Origin: Drechmeria coniospora
Taxonomy: Eukaryota > Ascomycota > Sordariomycetes > Hypocreales > Ophiocordycipitaceae
NCBI RefSeq assembly: GCF_001625195.1
Contig: NC_054389.1
Location: 3,220,520-3,284,519, forward strand
DNA: 64,000 nucleotides
Direction: 5' to 3'
The first letter of the stretch is position 1; each line of letters starts with the position of its first letter. The notes beneath the pieces are model-generated. The model did not search any database and was not told the DNA's origin. It saw only the letters and a list, made by a program, of their open reading frames with translations. The position numbers and the translations under genes were made by a program. This document shows, piece after piece, positions 52,900 to 64,000 of this stretch.

Positions 52900-55800
52900 G
52901 ATTATATTAAGAATAGATAAACTACCCTTTCTTATTACTATACTTATAAATTCTATAAGATTCCTTAATATTTAAATTAATAGTAACTATAACTACTATA
53001 GGGCTATTAGCAAAAGGATAGCCTAACGCCTATAACTTAAGCTTATCCCTTTTCTAATAAAACGGCTACTCTAAACGGCTATTATAACTTCTCGGCGGAA
53101 TATAAGTAATACCCTTACCTACCCTATAATAACTAATATAGTCCGTATAACAATTAATATAAATAGCTAAAAGAGCCTAGTACTTCTATACGTTATCCTA
53201 GGCCTAAGTCGAGACGCTATACTAAGTTTACTATAGCTAAAATACTAATAGGTTACCCTAAATATAATTAATTAGACCCTTATAATTAGAGCGGTAGGTA
53301 ACTAAATTATATAAGTAAATAATATCCGCCTTCTCGACGGGTCCCAAAAGGTATACCTTACGCTAGTATAAACCTTTTTACGGAAACAACAGGGAGTACT
53401 AGTAGTAATAAGCTTATAAGAAATAGCAATAAAACTATAAGAAATAATACTATAAGTACCCGGAAGTATAAATATAATAGTAATAGCTCTACTTACTCTT
53501 CCGGTAGCCCTCTAGGATTATACTAATCTCTTCGATAAGGAATAAGCCTTAGGCCTACTACTATACTAAGGTTCCTAGGACTACTATATTTAACTGTAAT
53601 AAAACAATAAGGGAGAAATACTATAACTACCCTAGGGCCTACTATACAATTTACTATAAGACTAACTACTTAAAGTCCGTAAATAGATTATAGACCTACT
53701 AAATAAGGGATAGATATAAGTAAGTTTATTAGTAGTAATAGTACTAATACTACTTACTAAGAAAGAAAATAAAGAATAAAGGCTATATATAAACTACTAG
53801 GCCCTAAATAAGATTATATAATAGGATTACTACCTACTCCTACTAATTAAAGAAACGCTATACTTACTCTTAGGGGTATACTAGTTTACTAAACTAAACG
53901 TATAAGTAGTATTCTATAAGTTACGTATAGCGCTAGGAGACAAACCGCTTATAGTATTCCGTATATAATTTAGTCTATTTAAATAGTTAGTCTACCCCTT
54001 TAGTTTAGCTAAAGTACTAGCTTTATTCTAAAGATATATTAATAGGGTATTATAGAATAAATTAAGGGAGTAAGTTATAGCCTATCTAGATAATATCCTA
54101 ATCTATACCTCCGGATCGAAGGCTAATTACCTTACTAAGGTTAGGGAAATCCTTAAGCAGCTTTAGGTAACCGGTCTATACCTAGATCTTAATAAGTACA
54201 TATTTGCAATAACAAAAGTTAAATACCTTAGGTTTATTATCTAAGCAGGTATTAAGGTTAGGCCTAACCTAGCGAAAATTACTATAATTTAAGAATAGTA
54301 ACTACCTACTAAGGTAAGGGGGATTAGGAGCTTCCTAGGTTTTACAAACTTCTACTATAAATTTATTCCTAATTTTATAAGCCTTATAGAACTACTTATA
54401 GCCCTTATAGGAAGGGGTATACTATTTTACTAGGGACCTAAAGAAAATATAGCCTTTTAATCCCTTAAGTAGGCCTTTTCGTTATACCTAATCCTAATAT
54501 AATAGGACCTAGATAAAAAGACTCTCGTTAAGACTAATTACTTAAGTAAGGTACTAAGGGAATACCTTTTATAAATTAATAGCAAAAGGGTCCTATAACT
54601 AGTAGCCTACTATTTAGCTAAACTTATACTAGTAGAAAGGAATTATACAATCTATAATAAGGAACTCCTAGTAGTTATTAACTACTTTAAGGTATAGTCG
54701 GTAGACCTATAAGGCATTATGGAATTATTTACTATTCTAACGGACTATAAGAACCTTAAATACTTTACTAAACTATAGGAGATATTAAAATAATAGGTAC
54801 AGTAGGCGGAAGTCCTTATAAACTTTAATTACTTACAATAGTATAGACTAGGCTTATAAGTATAACGGCTAAATACGCTCTTATATTAGGAATAGGATAA
54901 AAAGGACGTACTATACCTAAGATAAATACTTCGGCCGGTATTAATCTCTATACTATAGGAGGCGCCTAAAGGCTAACCTATGCAAGAAGGTCCTAACGCC
55001 TAGGATACCTAGGATACAATAATTATAAATACGGGAATAAATCGGGCGAATACGGGAATAGACCGGGCCTAGGCCGGCTATAAAGTACTAAGCGCCTAAA
55101 ATATAATAGCTATAAATATAGGGGCGGACTAGGCCTATCTAGAGATAAAAGGGGGATAAGGAGCTATTAATATATCCTAACTACTCTTAGTAGTATAAGG
55201 ATAAATAGGAAAGAAAACGCTATTTTTACAGAATATACTAGCCGGCTAACTACTCTTCCTAGAACCCTACCTATAGGAATTATAGGACTAAGCGTTACAA
55301 AATAATATAATATATAAAGCCTAACGATAAGTAGTTGCAATAGGTATATAGAAGTTCCCAGTAGAAGTAAAGACAAAAGAACAAATAACTAATTATACTA
55401 TTAGTACCTATAGCGTAATATACTATAGGGGATACCTATAGTTACTAGCCTAGGAACTACTAATAACATAAATAATACAATAGGTATACGAATTACCTAT
55501 ATTGGGCTACTTAAGTCGAAACGGAATATTCTAGGTACTTTAGCGGGACTTTTACTAAAATAGTATATTATAGGACGTAGTATAATATATTTAGAATTAC
55601 TACTATTACTAGAGCTATAAGAGCTATCTATAGAAATAAGAACTCCTATAACTAATCCCCCCGCTAGACCGTTATTAAAAGTAAATATTAATTAACTTTA
55701 TAACTAACTTACTAGTATAGAACAATAAGGACCCCTAATTCTTAATAGTTATTACAAACTACTTTTCTAAATTTATTTAACTAAAGGCAATAACTACAAT

Positions 55801-56730
55801 AAGTATAAAGGCTTATATAGAACAGTTTAAGACCTATTAGTAGTAATTTAGGGGTTTTCTTACCTAAATTATAACGGATTAGGGATTAGACTAGCTTAGT
55901 AAGTTCTAGATATCCCTATACTCCCTTATTAGTACAGAATAACTCTTATTAACGTTATACTACTCCTAAACGGATAGGGGTACCGAAAGGATAAATTAGG
56001 AAATTTAAGCTACCCTACGGATCCTAATCTTATTTAAGTAATTCGACTAACCGGCCTACCTAACTACCTACTAACTTACCCTAAATAATAGGGAGTCTTT
56101 AGTTATAGGAGTTAGCCTAAATAAGCTATTATTAAGCTACAAAATCGATATAATACCTAGGGTAAAGAATAACTAAGTAAGCGTAATAATACTAAAAGGA
56201 AGGGTTATTACTTTCCTATAATACCTAAGGGAAGGAATAAAAATTATATAAATAGCTATTACCTTTATATAATAATACTTATATAAGTTAGTAGTAGCTT
56301 TAGGTCGCCTAGTAAAGAAGTTCTAAGTAGGTAATAAGGTCTAGCTTAGCCTTAAATATATTAAAACCAATAGGCTATACAGGAAGCTAAACTAAGTAGC
56401 TTTTAAGTTTATAGTACTAGTAGTACTAATACTACTTATAGTAATACTAAACATTCCTTAGGGCTTATACTTGACTTTCTATATAGACCTTATTAAAAGG
56501 GTAGTAAATAACCCCTTACTTAGTTAGGTAGTATAGGATTTAGAGCTAGGCCTACTATTAGTCTAAGATAAGAACGGTACCTTATAAAAGGAATACTAAG
56601 TTAAATATATCCTTATAATAAGGGGGGCCTAAGGCTAAGGGGGATAACGTAATACCCTTATAAAATAGCTAAGTTATAAATAACTAACCTAGGAACTAAT
56701 AGAGGCTTTAGTATAAACAGAAGCCCTAAA
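52900..56730 (+). pseudogene. Pol remnant of chromovirus 3: protease, RT, RNase H, integrase, chromodomain
   Basis: A single frame runs from protease to chromodomain with no indel; the damage is point mutation. The protease DSG reads NSN at 52979-52987. RT carries AYLDNILIYTSG with the second catalytic aspartate changed to Asn (54083-54094), then GLYLDLNKY and SFLGFTNFY. Integrase reads LINFITNLL and VITNYFSKF (about 55690-55770), with Asp-to-Asn changes, and RNYYYY-like N-terminal blocks upstream. A chromodomain end follows at about 56591-56712, with VKYILIIRG and NTLIK-LSYK before ELIEAL. In living relatives the chromodomain directs integration to methylated-histone chromatin. Confidence 0.88.
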
Positions 56731-56895
56731 GGAATTTACGTAGTAATAGGGAAATCCCTATATAAACGGTAGAGCGTAGGTAAGCTATAAAATAAAACGT
56801 AAAATTTTAACTATACTAAAGAAAAAAACTAACCCTAAAGCGCCCCTAATAAGGGCCCGACCTAATACTACTACTATAGATATATACTAGCTGTA

Positions 56896-58300
56896 CTACT
56901 TAAACTTATTAGTCTTTATATTTACCTTACTTTTATTCTTCTTAGTATCCTTCTTAGGGAGGGTCTTAAAACTATCTATTATAGTACTTAGGTAAGGGTA
57001 GAATATTATTAAGGGGGGTAAGGGTAAGGGTATAAAATAAAGGTACTAAGTAACTTAGGTAATATAAGGGGTAAAGGCAATAGGGTAATACAATAGAGTT
57101 ATATTATTTATATAAGATAGGTATAACCTACTACTATTATAGGTAATACAGGAAGTAAAGGGGGTAGAATAGTATAATAAGGGGGAACTATTTATATAAG
57201 ACTTATATAACTTATAAATATTATAGTATATCTTAGCTAAGGTAGCTACTAACTTAATACTAATACCCTCTTACGCTTACTAATAGCAAGCAAAACTATA
57301 TATATTACTTTAAATACCCATTAGGGCCCAGGCTATACCCTAAGCGAATACGCTAAGCTATACGCTCGGTATACTACCGGAACGGCTACTAGCCCGAGTT
57401 AGGGTTAAGGCATTAGCAGTAAGGATAAGGGTATAATTTAGATCGTTATTATCGGTAGCTATAGGGGGGGAAATAATACTTAGTATAAGGGTAAGGGTAT
57501 AGGCGGAACGTATAGGGGCGGGCTCTATTTCGGCTAGGGCTAGGGTATAAGCCTAAACCCGGCCTAAGGCTAGAAATTTAAGCAAAAGGATAGTATAAGT
57601 ACCTAGTACAGTTCCAACCTTAGGGCAGGCCTTAACTAAAATATAAACGTTACGCTAAGTATAAGTATAAAGGTTGTATAAAGCGCAATATAACTAAGGG
57701 CGCACAGTAAATAAATACAGTACCTAAATATATTTAGTATATATATATATATACATACAGCAACTAGTACTATAGCCTAGTATATAATTATTATAGCTAC
57801 TAGTAATAAGGCAATTAATATAAGGGAGGTATATCCTATATACCTCCTCTAAAGGTATAAACTTTTTATTAAAGGAATTACCCTCTACTAAGTATTTGCC
57901 TAAAGCGTAGTAATAGTCCGACTTATTAGTATAATAGCTATAATATAGGCCCGAACCGTATCCAGGGGGGGGGGGGGGAGTACCTATAGTAGTAAATATA
58001 ATAATAGCAGTAATAGTAACAGAAAGGTAAATAAATCCTCTATAAGGGAAGAGCAATAGCAGTAAGAGTAAGATTAATAGTTCCTATTATTACTAGCTTA
58101 TTAGCTAACGGCCCGAAGAATATATAGAATAGCCCTAATAAGGAAGCAGTAACCTACCTTATAGGGGAGGAATAATAATAATAAAAAAGTAAGTATAATA
58201 GGAGGTAGTAAAGGAGTTAATAATAAATTATATAGTAAGAAGCTAAAAAATAAATAGGTATAATAGTTAAAGGAAAAAGGAATAATAAAGTACAATAGAA
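56896..58300 (-). pseudogene. Antisense reading frame between chromodomain and 3' LTR
   Basis: On the minus strand one frame extends from 57963 to 56896, about 356 codons, without an indel and with about a dozen stops that are all TAG or TAA. A stop-free part (58056-57724) begins hydrophobic, passes a Pro run encoded by 14 C, then reads YYTNKSDYYYALGKYL and EGNSFNKKF. The middle has SIKLVATLAKIYYNIYKLY. The end is basic (KTLPKKDTKKNKSK). Upstream (58295-58101) another stop-free stretch is strongly hydrophobic but in a different frame, so the start may involve an intron or a length change in the C run. The same protein is recognisable in five copies. I do not recognise the family. A membrane anchor at one end and a basic tail at the other are inferred. 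Confidence 0.65.
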
Positions 58301-61300
58301 AGGGAATAAAAAGGGTAATATAAAGGGAGTAGTAAGAGGGAAAAGTAAGGTAATATTAAGTACCTTAAGTACCTAGGGAATACCTAAAGAAGGAATAAAG
58401 TAAGGTAGAGTTAGTTACCTTAAGTACCTAGTAAATACCTAGGGAGGGGCTAAAGCAAAGTAAAGTTAATTACTCTAGGCAACTAATAAGCTCCCAATAG
58501 GGGATAATATAAGGAGGAGGCTATATATACTTAGTACCCAATAAATACCTAAAAAAAAAACATTTTTTTAAGGGGAGCTATAGATTAAAAAGCTAGCCTA
58601 GGGAAGAGTAAGTTAACTATAGCTATAGCTAGACTTTACTTTAAATAGGTAGAGCAAAACAGTATATTATAGTATTAGGCTTAACCTAATATAGGAGAAT
58701 AAAGGGAACTAAGGGACCTACTAAAAGGAATATATATAACTAAAAGCCCTAGTTATTAAGTAGTTTTCCTATCCTTTAAGTCTTTTAATAAACATTATTA
58801 AGAGTCCTAGAGCAGTCGCCTAGCAACTCCATAACAGTATAGTAATAAGAAAGAGTAGTTTATTTATTTTTAGTATAAATTTTTTAAATTTAGTTTTTTT
58901 AATTATTTTAGTTCCTTATAGTCTATTTACCTATAAACTCTTTATACCTTTATATAAGACTTAGTATTAAGGTACTTTATTTTTTTTTTCCTTAGTCTTT
59001 ACTTCCTTACTAATATATTCTTTCCCCTAAGCAGTTTAAATACTTATTCCTAGTATATATAGTATTATAGCTTATTATAGGTATTATTAAATATAATAGC
59101 CTTCCTTATAGTAAATATATATACTAACTACCTTATATTTATTTCTTTCTTTTTATATAACTTATTTTACTTACTATTAAAGCCTACTTTAACCCTAATT
59201 TATTTTTATTATTAACTTAGTTATAGTTACTTTAGGCCTAGTTATAGCCCTAGAGCCTATTATATTAACTCCTAATATTAGGGTATTATTATTCTTATTA
59301 GGTTAGGGGGTTACTTTAGCTATTTCCTAACTAAACTTACTTTAGTTTTTAGTTATATCCTTTATATATTATAATTCTATTTTAAATATAATTTATTTAT
59401 ATATATTAATTACCTTATTATAGTTATTTATTATAGTTCTTTACTAAAGAATATAATTCCTTATTTTCTTAATTAGTTTAATATAGAGTTTTATAAGTTT
59501 TACCCTACTAGGTTAATATATTCCTCTTATTAGTATAAGCTTTTCTTTAAAATATATAAGAAATACTAAAAATAATTTTAATATCCCTTACCTAATATCC
59601 TTTAGTTTAATAACTACTAATTACTAGTAGTAGGGGTTACTATAAGCTAATTTAAGGTATATTAAGAATTAAAATAAGTTATAATTAATATAAGTACCTT
59701 CCTTAAAGTATATTATAACTTATTATTAAACTTTAGCTAAAAGGGTTTACTAAATAAAGATTTATTAGTCCTAGGTAGACTTAATAAAGTCCTTATCTAC
59801 CTAAAGCTTATAGTCTATATAGAACTTTTAGGCTATAAAGGTACCCTTATTACTATTATATAGGTCCTTAATTAGAATTAGTTTATATTTAACCTAGGCC
59901 TATAGTATACCTAACTTATTTTTAGTCCGTTCCTACTAAGAGTTAATTATTAAGTTATTTATTAGCTAGGCCAATAAGTACCTTAGGTCCTACTATACCT
60001 ATTACTATTTATTCTTCTATAGGATAAAGATTTAAATAGAGTATATTTCTATTTAGGTATATATTATTATAGTATTAGGCTTAGCTTAATATAGGAGAAC
60101 GGAGGGAACTAAGGGACCTACTAGGAGGAACATATATAACTAAAAGCCCTAGTTGCTAAGTAGTTTTCCTATTCTTTAAGTCTTTTAATAAATATTATTA
60201 AGAGTTCTAAAGCAACTGCCTAGTAACTCTATAATATTTAAAAGACTTTACTTATACCGGTTAGGAGGAAGGAAAAGCCTAACTATTATAAGTTAAAATA
60301 AATAAGGGGAAGTCTAAAGAAATTAACCTTTAGTAAGTTATAAAGAACTTTATAGTAAAAGTTTATATAAAGTTTGGCTAAATATATACCTAAATAGAAA
60401 TATACTTTATATAAATCTTAGCTCTATAGAAGAATAGGTAGTAATAAGTATAGTAGGACCTAAGGTACTTATTGGCCTAGCTAATGGATACCTTAATAAT
60501 TAACCCCTAGTAGGAATGGACTAGGGATAAATTAGGTATACTATAGGCCCGTATTAAACGTAAACCGATTCCGATTAGGGACCTGTATAATAGTAATAAG
60601 GGTACCTTTATAGCCTAAAAGTTCTATATAGACCGTAAGTTCTAGGTAGATAGGGACTTTATTAGGTCTGCCTAGGACTAATAGATTTTCGTTTAGTAAA
60701 ACCTTTCGGCTAAAGTCTAGCAATAAGTTATAATATACTTTAAGGAAGGCTCCTATATTAGTTATAACTTATTTTAATTTCTAACGTACCTTAAATCGGT
60801 TTATAGTAATCCCTACTACTAGTAACTAGCGGTTATTAAACTAAAGGATATTAGGTAAGGGATATTAAAGTTATTTCTAGCGTTCCTTATATACTTTAAA
60901 GAAAAGCTTATATTAATATTAGCCTAGTAAGGTAAAACTTATAAAGCTCTATATTAAGCTAACTAAAAGAATAAGGAACTATATTCTTTAGCGGGGAATT
61001 ATAATAAATAATTATAATAAGGCGGTCGATATATATAAACGAATTGTATTTAAAATAGAATTGTAATATATAGAGGATAAAATTAAGGACTAAGGCGGGC
61101 CCGGCTAGGGGATAGCTAAGGTAACCCCCTAACCTAATAAGAATAGCAATACCCTAATATTAAGGGTTAATACAGTAGGCTTTAGGGCTACAGCCAGGCC
61201 TAAAGCGGCTATAACTAAACCGATAATAAAAATAAACTAGGGCTAAGGTAGGCCCTAATAGTAAGTAAAATAGGTTATATAGGAAGAAAGAAATAGGTAT

Positions 61301-62916
61301 AAGGCAGTTAATATATATATCTACTATAGGGAGGGAGGCTACTATATTTAATAATACCTATAATAAGCTATAATCCTATATACCCTAGGGATAAGTATTT
61401 AGGCCGCTTAAGGAGAAGAATATATTTATAAGGAATTAAAGACTAAGGAAGAAAAGGGAAATAAAGTACCTTTAAGCTAAGTCTTATATAAAGGTATAAA
61501 GGGTTTATAGGTAAGCGGACTATAAGGAATTAGGGGAATTAAAAAACTAAGTTTAAAAAAATTATACTAAGAATAAATAAACTACCCTTTCTTATTACTA
61601 TATTTATAAATTCTATAAAATTCCTTAATATTTAAATTAATAGTAGCTATAATTACTATAGGGCTATTAGCAAAAGAATAGCCTAATGCTTATAACTTAA
61701 GCTTATCCCTCTTCTAACAAAAAGGCTACTCTAAATAGCTATTATAATATCTTAGTAAAATATAGGTAATACCCTTACCTACCCTACAATAACTAATATA
61801 GTCTATATAATAATTAATATAAATAGCTAGGAGAGCCTAGTACTCCTATATATTATCCTAGGCCTAAGTCGAAATACTATACTAGGTCTACTATAGATAG
61901 AATACTAATAGGTTACCCTAAACGCAATAGATTGGACCCTTATAATTAGGGTAGTAGGTAACTAAATTATATAAGTAAATAATATCCGCCCTCCTAACGG
62001 GTCCTAGGAGGTATACCTTATACTAGTATAAACCTTTTTACAGAAACAATAGGAAGTACTAATAGTAATAAGCTTATAAGAAATAGTAATAAAACTATAA
62101 AAAATAGTACTATAAGTACCCGGAAGTATAAATATAATAGTAATAGCCCTACCTACTCTTCCGGTAGCCCTTTAGGACTATACTAATCTTTTCAATAAGG
62201 AATAGGCCTTAGGCCTACTACTATACTAGGGCTCCTAGGACTACTATATCTAACTATAATAAAACAATAAGGGAGAAATACTATAGCTACCCTAAGGCCT
62301 ACTATATAATTTGCTATAAGACTAACTACTTAAAGTCTATAAATAGATTATAGACCTACTAAATAAGGGATAAATATAGGTAAGTTCGTTAGTAATAGTA
62401 GTACTAATACTACTTACTAAGAAAGAAAATAAATAATAAAGGCTATACGTAAACTACTAGGCCCTAAATAAAATTATACAATAGGATTACTACCTACTCC
62501 TATTAGTTAAAGAAATACTATACTTACTCTTAAGGGTATACTAGTTTACTAAACTAAATATATAAGCAGTATTCTATAAGTTACGTATAGTACTAGGAAA
62601 TAAACCGCTTATAGTATTCTATATACAATTTAGTTTATTTAAATAGTTAGTCTACCCCTTTAGTTTAACTAAAGTACTAACTTTATTCTAAAGATATATT
62701 AATAGGGTATTATAAAATAAATTAAGGAAGTAAGTTATAGCCTATTTAGATAATATCCTAATCTATACCTTTAAATCGAAGGCCGACTACCTTACTAAGG
62801 TTAGGGAAATCCTTAAGCAGCTCTAGGTAGCCGGTTTATACCTAGATCTCAATAAGTACGCATTTGTAATAACAAAAGTTAAATACCTTAGGTTTATTAT
62901 TTAAGCAGGCATTAAG

Positions 62917-63500
62917 TCTTGCAATTTGGGTGCGCAAGAGGAGGGGTAGTAGAAGTATATTGTACAGACCAGGGAATTAATTAAGCTATTAGTAATAGCA
63001 TAAGGGGAACTAGTTAGTAACTGGATAAAAGTACAAACTTAATAGTACCAAATTATATAAACGAATGCAATTATATTTTAAAAGAGAAACTATTCTAAGG
63101 GAATACCTACTGCCTTATATAGGTATAGAAGTATAGTAAAGACTATTCTAGCTTATTCTATAAGGTTCTAGCTTATTCTATAAGTAGGGTAAGTAATATT
63201 CTAGCTTATTCCAAGGAGTTCTAGTATATTCTATAAGTAGGGTATAGAATATTCTAGAATATTCTAGAATATTCTAGAGCGTTCTATACTATACCTAATT
63301 AGGTAAGTATCTTTAACAATAGTTTAGAGAAATAGTATATTATATACTATTAGTTAGCTCTATATACTTACTTATACTCTCAGTATAGTATAGTATATCT
63401 ACTAGCAGTAGTACTTCTAATAGTTACTACTAGTAGTAGTAATAATAGGATAGTATCCTATTTAGGTAGTCTTACTAGTATAAATCCTAGTATTTTAACA
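62917..63500 (-). mobile_element. Solo Copia-type LTR with heat-shock-element array, copy 2
   Basis: 584 bp flanked by perfect TTAAG (62912-62916, 63501-63505). On the minus strand it starts TGTTAAAATACTAG and ends GCAAGA, the same TG...GA ends as 6001-6564, of which it is a reverse-oriented relative. It holds the GAA/TTC array (63247-63284) and a TATA box (63113-63123, reverse). It is only mildly mutated. Confidence 0.92.
63247..63284. promoter_or_regulatory. Heat-shock-element-like array, copy 2
   Basis: Units alternate every five bases: GAA at 63247, 63257 and 63267, GAG at 63277, and TTC at 63252, 63262, 63272 and 63282. Seven of eight units are perfect. More GAA/TTC pairs with wider spacing lie at 63140-63235. 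The TATA box is about 125 bases away on the downstream side of the LTR. Confidence 0.7.
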
Positions 63501-64000
63501 TTAAGGTTAGGCCTAACCTAGCGAAAACTACTATAATTTAAAAATAGTAACTACCTACTAAGGTAAAGGGGATTAAGAGCTTCCTAGGTTTTGCAAACTT
63601 CTACTATAAATTTATTCCTAATTTTATAAGCCTTATAGAACTACTTATAGCCCTTATAGGAAGGGGTATATTATTCCGCTAAGGACCTAAAGAAGATATA
63701 GCCTTCTAATCCCTTAAGCGTACCTTTTTATTATACCTAATCTTAGTATAATAGGACCTAAATAGAAAGACTCTTATTAAGACTAATTACTTAGGTAAGG
63801 TACTAGGCAAATACCTCTTATAAATTAATAGTAAGGGGGTCCTATAACTAGTAGCCTACTACTTAGCTAAACTTATACTAACAAAAAGAAATTATACAAT
63901 TTATAATAAGGAACTCCTAGTAGTTATTAGCTATTTTAAGGTATAATCGGTAGACCTATAAGGCGTTACGGAACTATTTACTATTCTAACGGACTATAAG

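Larger units (their letters stand above)
51394..58836 (+). mobile_element. Chromovirus copy 3, full length and best preserved
   Basis: 7443 bp with LTRs 51394-51565 and 58665-58836 (172 bp each) and perfect GTATA duplication (51389-51393, 58837-58841). The empty site is visible in the sister copy near 37700. More CpG and CpA remain than in copies 1 and 2, so domains are readable from Gag zinc knuckle to chromodomain. It is inserted in the truncated reverse chromovirus. Confidence 0.96.
47226..60064 (-). mobile_element. Reverse chromovirus, 3'-truncated, interrupted by copy 3
   Basis: Pieces 47226-51393 and 58842-60064 are collinear with the reverse complement of other copies. The 3' LTR and roughly 1.5 kb of the 3' region are missing at the left, where a Copia LTR abuts. 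At the right it is cut by chromovirus 4. The RT motif reads YLNS near 50237-50249 on the minus strand. It still holds the C-terminal half of the antisense frame on the plus strand (about 47226-47470, lysine/asparagine-rich end). It supplies the empty sites for two insertions in its sister copy. Confidence 0.9.
60630..63990 (+). pseudogene. Gag-Pol remnant of chromovirus 4
   Basis: It is collinear with 51960-54760 apart from the LTR insertion and a short deletion near 60916. RT reads AYLDN with one of the two catalytic aspartates kept. Stops are TAG/TAA. Integrity is similar to copy 3. Confidence 0.75.
60065..64000 (+). mobile_element. Chromovirus copy 4, running off the window
   Basis: The 5' LTR is 60065-60236 (172 bp), followed by Gag and Pol collinear with copy 3; the RT motif reads YLDN at 62743-62754. 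A solo Copia-type LTR (62917-63500) interrupts it after the RT. The integrase part and 3' LTR lie beyond 64000. The left flank is TATAT; its partner is outside the window. Confidence 0.93.

Noticed and set aside
60541..60723. Minus-strand 60-codon frame and its counterpart at 38711-38908
   Set aside because: Both lie opposite Gag; the 38711 frame even crosses the end of an inserted solo LTR. They look like chance frames, although shared descent makes them similar.

Overview
The window looks like a piece of a filamentous ascomycete (Pezizomycotina) chromosome. Three ordinary nuclear genes have short introns with fungal-type splice and branch signals. They sit in two small islands of mixed base composition, and almost everything else is AT-rich transposon DNA. 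In that DNA CpA and TpG are nearly absent and TpA is everywhere, the footprint of repeat-induced point mutation (RIP). ATG codons are correspondingly rare and the old reading frames are broken mainly by TAG and TAA.

Island 1 (about 393-4320) follows a long AAT/ATT microsatellite. It holds a cystathionine beta-lyase gene (+, 705-2150, one intron) converging on a TMS1/SERINC membrane-protein gene (-, 2608-4152, two introns). Island 2 (about 18850-22900) holds one gene, the replicative helicase subunit MCM3 (-, 19441-22333, two introns), with two ACGCG cores upstream. I rebuilt all three gene models across introns from frame, splice signals and family ends.

The AT-rich blocks (about 4320-18850 and 22900-64000) are nested LTR retrotransposons. 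The main family is a Ty3/Gypsy chromovirus of about 7.3 kb with 171-172 bp LTRs: forward copies at 8216-15533, 28317-35459, 51394-58836 and 60065-end, and reverse copies at 24722-39425 (interrupted) and 47226-60064 (truncated, interrupted). In the best copy I can read a Gag zinc knuckle, protease, RT, integrase and a C-terminal chromodomain. A second family is Ty1/Copia, with one nearly complete reverse copy at 39906-47217 and several fragments. A third family is seen only as two ~200 bp solo LTRs. Five-base target duplications and two uninterrupted sister copies fix many boundaries and the order of insertion.

Three signals deserve most attention. First, between the chromodomain and the 3' LTR, the chromoviruses carry a long reading frame on the opposite strand. 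It runs about 360 codons without an indel in the best copy and is recognisable in five copies. Second, two solo Copia-type LTRs carry long perfect or near-perfect arrays of alternating GAA/TTC heat-shock-type units about 100 bp upstream of a TATA box. Third, the Copia family shows TG...GA LTR ends and a primer site matching the anticodon arm of initiator tRNA-Met, as in Drosophila copia. No tRNA, rRNA or CRISPR was found, and no complete transposon gene remains open.
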